Shown in pieces: positions 18,242 through 23,683 of a stretch of 23,683 nucleotides of DNA (positions are counted from its first letter, which is position 1; every line of letters starts with the position of its first letter). The stretch is taken from contig JAJNNY010000146.1 in assembly GCA_022453515.1 (NCBI GenBank), positions 1 to 23,683 on the forward strand. The letters are read 5' to 3'. The position numbers were made by a program, and so were the translations under genes. The notes under the pieces were generated by a model. The model searched no databases. It was not told where the DNA came from and worked only from the letters and a program-made list of their open reading frames with translations. This DNA is from Astrocystis sublimbata (taxonomy: Eukaryota; Ascomycota; Sordariomycetes; Xylariales; Xylariaceae).

Positions 18242-20011
18242 TCATGCGTAAGTATAAGGTCTAGGACTTGGCGGACCGTAGGCGTCTTCCATGGGATACT
18301 GCCTTGGCCAAATCCGACTGCCATCTGCTGCGAAGATACTACCTTCTCTACTCATTCCATCGTACCATAATCGAGGCAGCTCCGTCCATTTTCCTTTGGC
18401 ACTCGAGTCATAGGCTGATCCAAGAACTTCCCTTTCCAGCTCAGCAGAGTATCGGACCACACCCTCGCCAGAAGCGTGGATTGGCCATTGTATGTAGACG
18501 AAAAAGTCTTGGAGGTCGCGTAGTTCGGGGTGGTCTGTGAGGGCGCGATAGGGTGGTTGTGATATTGGGTGTGATAGGCTTTCGCCTATAAAGAGGGCAA
18601 GGCGGAGTTTCTGGACGTCACATGACGCACTCAGGAGACGGATGATACTCCTCCATTGCGTCAACAGGAGATGCTGTACCGAGCTGAACTGCGCCAACTC
18701 GGGAAGCAAAACAGCAAGCCCTATTGAGCGAAATAACGGGGCAGTATTTGGCGGCAACCTCTGCAACAGTTTTGCGAAAGCAGGTAGAGCTGCTTTGCAA
18801 GTCCATAAATTGCTTAATCGGCCACCTTCTGGCAAAATAATGAAGCGGTTACGCTGGTAAAAGATTTCTCTAGCACACTGGTACACTTGACGACTTGTAA
18901 GAAAAATCGATAGTGGTAACCTCCAACATGTACAGCTCGAAGAGTGAGCGCCGTGGTAGAATGCGCATGTACAACAGTCAAGTGTTGCTGTACATGCCCG
19001 ACAACAGTCGAATGGCACTAGTCCTCGATCTGGCCTCCACTCTAGATCGAAGGGCGCAACGAGTTCAGAGTATTGAAGAATATGTGAGATTATTTCCAAT
19101 GGAAGATGGTAATTCATTGGCTTGTAATCTGGTATTTGTTGGCGGTCTGCCAGGCGCCGGACTGCTTGTCTTGCGAGGGCTGAATACTGCGGATTGGAAT
19201 CGACACTTAGCCGTATGGAACATGCCCTAAGTTGTGGGATAATCGAGAGTTGATTGATAACATGGTGAGCCGTTTCCATATCCTGAGTGTCGCAGACTAT
19301 ATCGAGACGCAAGGACTCCAGCATGCAGAATGTAGCCAGCCTGCGAACTATATCCTGCCAGTCTTGTAGAGCGGCCGCATCTTGCCTGGGTGAACTCCGC
19401 AAAGGGCGATCATGGGCATCATACTGCTGACATAACGGGTGGCACGAATAGAGACCTATGAGTTTTGCATCCTGACTTTCCTTCCAGTGTTGGAAAGCGC
19501 CATTGTACAGACAATCGCAGCGGTTAAGCCGAATAGTCAACTTGTGGAAACACAACAGTGCCGAAGTATTCAGAGTTTTTAAAGGCCCCCAGCCCCGTGC
19601 ATCACTCCTACAGATAGTAAATGAGTTTTCCGAGTAGAGAATGTTTAGAACTTCCTGAGATATCGCGCGAGAGACACATAGCAAAGAAATGGGCAGCGGT
19701 GGGCAATTGCAGGCTGGTCTGCAGTCAAGCTTGTAGGCCTCGCCCATAAATCTCTTGGATTCATAGAAGCAGGCATAGTCAGAAGATTGGCTGCTGTCTG
19801 TGCCACGGCTATACGAAGCACGGACGCATGAGGCACGGTCTCCTTCTTGATTGAAGTTGATGGGGCAAAAGCGGATGAGTCCGACAAGGGCGTAGATGCG
19901 GTAGCGAATTGGATGGGGGAGGTTTAGAAATGACGGAGCCGATGATGATAACGTTGATAGCTCGGGCTCGACTGGGCGTTGAAGGTAGTATTTGAGCTTG
20001 CGCTGAACCAT
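18242..20011 (-). CDS. Tandem F-box-like, Cys-rich hypothetical protein
   Basis: A single intronless frame of 589 residues from ATG 20009-20011 to TGA 18242-18244. Two halves show the same plan. The first half has an F-box-like LNLPHPIRYRIYALV (residues 30-44), then LLCVSRAISQEVLNILYSEN (110-129). The second half has YHLPLEIISHILQYSEL (301-317), a Cys cluster FDCCRACTATLDCCTC (334-349), HSSSCTCW, then SIFLTSRQVYQCAREIFYQRN (368-388). The phrase ending in ilYs.N.F is characteristic of the large fungal group of F-box/2EXR-like hypothetical proteins, in which such motifs may recruit SCF-type ubiquitin ligases. The partner is unknown. The presence of both halves in one frame suggests fusion or internal duplication. 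The Cys cluster could bind zinc. Confidence 0.7.
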   Translation of the reverse strand: MVQRKLKYYLQRPVEPELSTLSSSAPSFLNLPHPIRYRIYALVGLIRFCPINFNQEGDRASCVRASYSRGTDSSQSSDYACFYESKRFMGEAYKLDCRPACNCPPLPISLLCVSRAISQEVLNILYSENSFTICRSDARGWGPLKTLNTSALLCFHKLTIRLNRCDCLYNGAFQHWKESQDAKLIGLYSCHPLCQQYDAHDRPLRSSPRQDAAALQDWQDIVRRLATFCMLESLRLDIVCDTQDMETAHHVINQLSIIPQLRACSIRLSVDSNPQYSALARQAVRRLADRQQIPDYKPMNYHLPLEIISHILQYSELVAPFDLEWRPDRGLVPFDCCRACTATLDCCTCAFYHGAHSSSCTCWRLPLSIFLTSRQVYQCAREIFYQRNRFIILPEGGRLSNLWTCKAALPAFAKLLQRLPPNTAPLFRSIGLAVLLPELAQFSSVQHLLLTQWRSIIRLLSASCDVQKLRLALFIGESLSHPISQPPYRALTDHPELRDLQDFFVYIQWPIHASGEGVVRYSAELEREVLGSAYDSSAKGKWTELPRLWYDGMSREGSIFAADGSRIWPRQYPMEDAYGPPSPRPYTYA

Positions 20012-20414
20012 AATGTGGACTTCCACTGACAATGTTGCGAAGCATGTCAGAGAGGTGGGAAAAAGAAAAAAGTCATGCTTTACTACATAAATGGATCATA
20101 TCTGCCTTAAAAACTCTAGGTAAGTACCTAGTATCTACATCTTGTGTTGCCAATTGCGCCTGGAACAGGATGACGTCACTTGTACACCCATTATCTTCTA
20201 TCTCCTTCGCCACAATTCTATTGCTGGATGTAAGTGGGGGGAAGTCATAGTGCAGCCTGGTAGCTATTTACACGTCTTTAGACTCTCATCTCGCAATATA
20301 ACATTTCTGTGAGCCACACTTTCTGTCACATGGCGTCGATAGCACTTATGCTACAAGGAAGCCAGCTAACTATACATACTACTGAGCTCTAAAATTCATT
20401 ATTCTTACATCAAT
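20012..20414. other. Intergenic stretch with TACCTA palindrome
   Basis: No gene seen. An inverted repeat ctaggta-ag-tacctag lies at 20116-20131, about 105 nt upstream of the F-box-like gene start. The rest is the promoter of that gene and the 3' flank of the dehydrogenase. Confidence 0.6.
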
Positions 20415-21703
20415 CTAGGGGCGTCGAACATCTACGAGAATTTTGACTTGTTTCTCCTTCTCCCGTAATAACGCCTCAAAGCCGTCTTCCACCACGCGCG
20501 TCATGTCAGTCTTACGGGTGATCATATTCTCCACACTAATCAAGCCTTCTCCCATCGCCTTGATAACGTTTTCGAAATCCTGTTGATTGCAGCTCATCGA
20601 GGAGGTGATAGTCTTCTCGCCATGCAAGAGGTCGTTGAAGTGAAACGGGACGGCGTCCTCCCACAGCGCCACGTTCACAACTCGACCCCCGGGCCGTATT
20701 GCCCGACAAGCAGACTGGATACTCGACGCCACGCCAGCACAGTCTATGGCGATCTTGGGTCCGACGCCGTCGCATAATTCCTTGCATCTGAGAACAACGT
20801 CGTCTTCTCGAGGGTCGAGGATGACGGTGGCCCCGAATAGCTGAGCCAATCTCTTGCGCTCCGGGCTGATTTCTACTACGATGATGCTCCGTGGTTGTCG
20901 AACCTTGACACATTTCAGTGTCGCTAAGCCGATAGGCCCTGCTCCCATGATGACAACGTCGTCGTGAGCTGCAATATCGGCTTGGGTAGCAGCATGCCAT
21001 GCGACGGCGAAAGGCTCAACAAGAGCTGTTGAGAGAAAAAGATCAATTTGGGCACTCTGCTATTCTGGGCCAATATCACTTACCTCCGAGATCAGAGGGA
21101 ACGTTGTCCGGGAGCTTGAACGCGAAGCGAGAGTCGACAGTGACAAAGTCCGACAGCCCTCCGCCGCCTCCCATCACTAATTGGGGATCAATCATTATTA
21201 GTGGCCCAGGATTGATTATCGAATGAAAATCTCACGGATCTTGGAAACGATAGTGTTTCAAACTTTCAATGTTTCGGACGATCATCACCCACGCCTGTTC
21301 AAACGAACCAGAACCAGTAAAAGAAAGACTTACAGCCGATAACTCCGAACGAAGTACAGAGGTTCACGGAGCCGTCCCTACAGGGAACACATCGGTCGCA
21401 GCAGAGGGTAGGCTGCACCGTGACTCGATCTCCCACGCGAAGCGAGCCGACAGCCTGTGAGCCGACCTCGACAACGTCGCCGGAGAACTCGTGGCCGAGG
21501 GTCACGGGCCAGGTCTCGCCCGTCACGGGATGCGGCGTGTCCTTGAAGGGAACGGATGTCGGAGACATGTAGGCGTGCAGGTCGGACCCGCATATGCCGC
21601 ACCATGATGGCTTGATCTTGATCTGGTGGGGGAGGCATTCGGGCTCGGGTATGTTGTGCTCGAGCCGCACGTCGTAAGGGCCGTAGTATCTCAGCGCTCT
21701 CAT
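20415..21703 (-). CDS. Zinc-dependent medium-chain dehydrogenase (butanediol/sorbitol type)
   Basis: NAD(P)-dependent oxidation of a diol or polyol, probably cytosolic. Exons 21703-21334, 21176-21084 and 21025-20415 give 357 residues, the usual size. The introns are 157 and 58 nt; both have GTAAGT donors and both fall in phase 1. Catalytic zinc ligands are in WCGICGSDLHAY, LGHEFSGD and EPFAVAWHA; the structural-zinc cysteines are in LCCDRCVPCRDGSVNLC. The glycine-rich NAD site is VVIMGAGPIGLA, followed by VVEISPERKRLA, whose Glu favours NAD over NADP. The region LMGGGGGLSDFV just after intron 1 is typical of the (R,R)-butanediol dehydrogenase branch; sorbitol, xylitol or threonine dehydrogenase is the alternative. 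Exon joins restore perfect family order, so the model is strong although no single long frame covers it. Confidence 0.88.
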
Positions 21704-21705
21704 GA

Positions 21706-21721
21706 TAGCTAGCTAGCTAGC
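21706..21721. repeat. AGCT tandem repeat in dehydrogenase leader
   Basis: Four units of tagc immediately upstream of the dehydrogenase ATG (21701-21703). The tract is self-complementary and could fold in the 5' leader. Confidence 0.6.
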
Positions 21722-22426
21722 AAACGTACGGCGATGTCGGTGGATTAGTGAAAAGAATGTGGTGCTCACAATTGAATATCTCCGTAAAAGAAGAATCGGA
21801 AAATTACAGTTTGCTCCCATCTTTGGTCTTTCGGAAGAGCTTTGGGCATAGCTAGGGTGACATCGTGATGTGTGTGATGGCTTGGCCAAGGACCACAATT
21901 TTCTAGAAGCAGGCTAGATCGTTTCATCGGAAAACTTTAAGCACGAGGCAAATGCGGCAGTCTATATCGGAGCCCTAATGACTTGATACGGCGCGGGCTC
22001 TCTGGCGGTCATAAAATTGATCTAAGTAGAGCTATCATTATCTTTCAAGAGATGTAATTGAAGTTGAAAATCGCTGTCCAAATGTTAGAAGAAAATCTAG
22101 AGACATGTTACCTTGTGGTGGTCACTTCGTGACGACGTGTTGTAGATTGCTGGGCCGTTTTTGGAGACTGTTTTTCCTGTTTTATTGACGATTCTAAGTA
22201 GCTACCTAGGTAGCTAACCAGAATACATACCTATCGTCCCCTGCAACAGCTGTTTCCTTTGCATGTCTCCGCTGATTACCCAATCAAAACAGCGACTGCC
22301 GCGATGTTTCTAACGTCGGGTCTAACATACATTGGGCCATGGTTGGCGATTGGCCGGTAGGAGTACCGATAGAGAATGGGCTGGGACGAGCCATGGTCGG
22401 TAAGCGAAATCCTCAGATGTGTCAGG
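21722..22426. promoter_or_regulatory. Dehydrogenase upstream region with 18-bp palindrome
   Basis: No gene is supported. A perfect 18-bp palindrome, tagctacctaggtagcta, lies at 22199-22216, about 500 nt upstream of the dehydrogenase start. It shares its core with inverted repeats at 20116-20131 and 11036-11055, so it is probably a dispersed genomic motif and not a specific operator. Confidence 0.4.
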
Positions 22427-23256
22427 CTACTCGGATGAGGAATCCGAATTCCGATCTGTGCTGTCGCCCAAGGCGAGCTGGAGGTTATTGAGTAGTTGTG
22501 GGATTGTGAGCGTTCCTTGACTAAACCCGTCCCAAAAAGACCGACAGGGTGCAGAAAGGAGATTGATATTGATCAAACCATCCTCGAAGGGATACTCTAG
22601 CATGTATGACATCATACCGAGAAAGTAACAGAAATAGTCCTTCGCAAAACGCGCTTATCAAACGGATGAAGGCCTCTAACAAGACGTGAGCTCGAGGAAC
22701 AAGCACAGGTGATCCGTGCGACGAGAATGCTCCATGGCCGCGTCCATGACGCCATCGAGGCAGTTCCGGAGAAGAGGCTTCAAGGTAGTAAGGATTAGGC
22801 TTAGCCGCCATTTCTTCCCTCGATGTGCAAGGAGATTCCGGCGGCGGTATGAACCAAAGGGTTTCCGAATGCGCTCGCAGCGACACGTCCATCTCGCATC
22901 CTTGGAAATGCATATGGAAGGCAGGCACTGGAAAGCGGCTCGAGTCTCCTGACACGACGCACGCATCGAGATCTGTACAGGGACAGAGGGTGGAGCGCTT
23001 GAGCGTAGCAACTGCAAGTGACATCTTGTCGTCCGGGACAACGAAATCAATGCCCTAGAACTATGTTTAGCCATGGAATAGACAGGGAAAGCCTTGCATC
23101 TCTACTTACGCCAACGATGGATGGTATGCCGTACACGTTGAGAAGGAACTCGCCCCATAGGATCGGGGCACACCAACGGAGGCGAGGAGCGCAGAGAAGT
23201 GTTGGACTGCCCTCTTAGCTTGCCGCTTCCGATAGTATTGATGCTGTAGAATCCAT
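22427..23256 (-). pseudogene. Nucleotidyltransferase-like protein, several frameshifts
   Basis: A reading path from ATG 23254-23256 (MDSTASILSEAA) to TGA 22427-22429 shows one protein only if frames are changed. The visible pieces in order are AVQHFSALLASVGVP, ILWGEFLLNVYGIPSIVG, a clean 55-nt intron (23109-23055), GIDFVVPDDKMSLAVATLK, ETLWFIPP, PRWRHGRGHGAFSS, VPRAHVLLEAFIRL, then in another frame YFCYFLGMMSYMLEYPFEDG to the end. Frame breaks fall near 23218, 23165 and 22650. The pattern helix-GE-then-IDFVV and the PRAHVLLEAF segment match a fungal family of hypothetical proteins that I relate to minimal nucleotidyltransferases; this is inference. As written it is broken. Whether by decay or by base-calling indels cannot be told from one sequence. 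Confidence 0.6.
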
Positions 23257-23683
23257 AGTGACGTGGTATGTGAAAGGGAGTCGGGTCTCGAGCAACGACA
23301 CGATGTCGGGGAATGGGTGATGAAACTCGGCTGATTCTGAAGTGCGACGACGGTCCTGACGAGCCCGATATTGGCTCGAAGAATTATATTAACGGCGATA
23401 ACTAGAGTTGCATCACAATTTCGTAGGTTTTATGGTGGCGTATTGGGGAAAGCCTCTGGGAACACATAGTGACAGCGGGAGGTTGCATCTCATGCTTCGT
23501 GTTCGGCTATGCTTGGGTGTATGTTGAAAATGGGTGTTGTGAATGCCTTTGGACTATCCAGATGGATATCCGAGATGACCTACAGATTTATCATGATAAA
23601 AAGGAAAGGCCACCATATCGGACGCTTTTTCTTTGTTTGTAATGTTGCAAAGTAGAGAGCACTGTAGTAGAAGGCAATGAGTG
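23257..23683. other. Right window end, no gene seen
   Basis: No frame of note, no RNA gene and no repeat recognised. It is probably the promoter side of the broken gene ending at 23256. Confidence 0.4.

Noticed and set aside
17810..18370. 186-codon plus-strand frame
   Set aside because: Overlaps the first exon of the kinase-like gene and the end of the F-box-like gene in antisense; composition is not protein-like.

Overview
The window looks like nuclear DNA of a filamentous ascomycete (Pezizomycotina). Genes have short GT-AG introns with CTAAC/CTGAC branch points. The host genes include a Cel3A-type GH3 beta-glucosidase, an F-box-like/Cys-rich protein and a zinc alcohol dehydrogenase of fungal type, and TACCTAGGTA-type palindromes lie between genes. 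Sordariomycetes is my guess, not shown.

The left 10.9 kb is one giant palindrome. A left arm (about 29-5492) and a right arm (about 5493-10904) are reverse complements of each other, meet with essentially no spacer in an AT-rich centre, and end at matching points. A nearly identical 32/33-nt direct repeat (1-32 and 10905-10937) flanks the palindrome. Each arm carries, from centre to edge: a trypsin-like serine protease gene reading toward the centre (intact in the right arm, frameshifted in the left); a regulatory stretch with a TGACTCA palindrome; micro- and minisatellites; and a 2-kb outer zone reading outward that is dense in splice-site-flanked, micro-exon-like modules and ends in three tandem intron-like repeats. 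Differences between the arms are mostly small indels. The arrangement could be a foldback-like element or hairpin-derived dimer with a target duplication, or partly an assembly artefact.

The right 12.7 kb is ordinary genic DNA: a spliced GH3 beta-glucosidase (12353-14676, +); convergent to it a low-complexity 406-residue protein (14967-16301, -); a small kinase-fold protein with a predicted signal peptide (17223-17929, -); a two-part F-box-like protein (18242-20011, -); a zinc-dependent butanediol/sorbitol-type dehydrogenase with two introns (20415-21703, -); and a nucleotidyltransferase-like gene with several frameshifts (22427-23256, -). These genes do not form an obvious cluster or pathway. 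The beta-glucosidase (cellobiose to glucose) and the polyol/diol dehydrogenase fit a plant-matter-degrading fungus. The palindrome ends about 1.4 kb upstream of the beta-glucosidase start.
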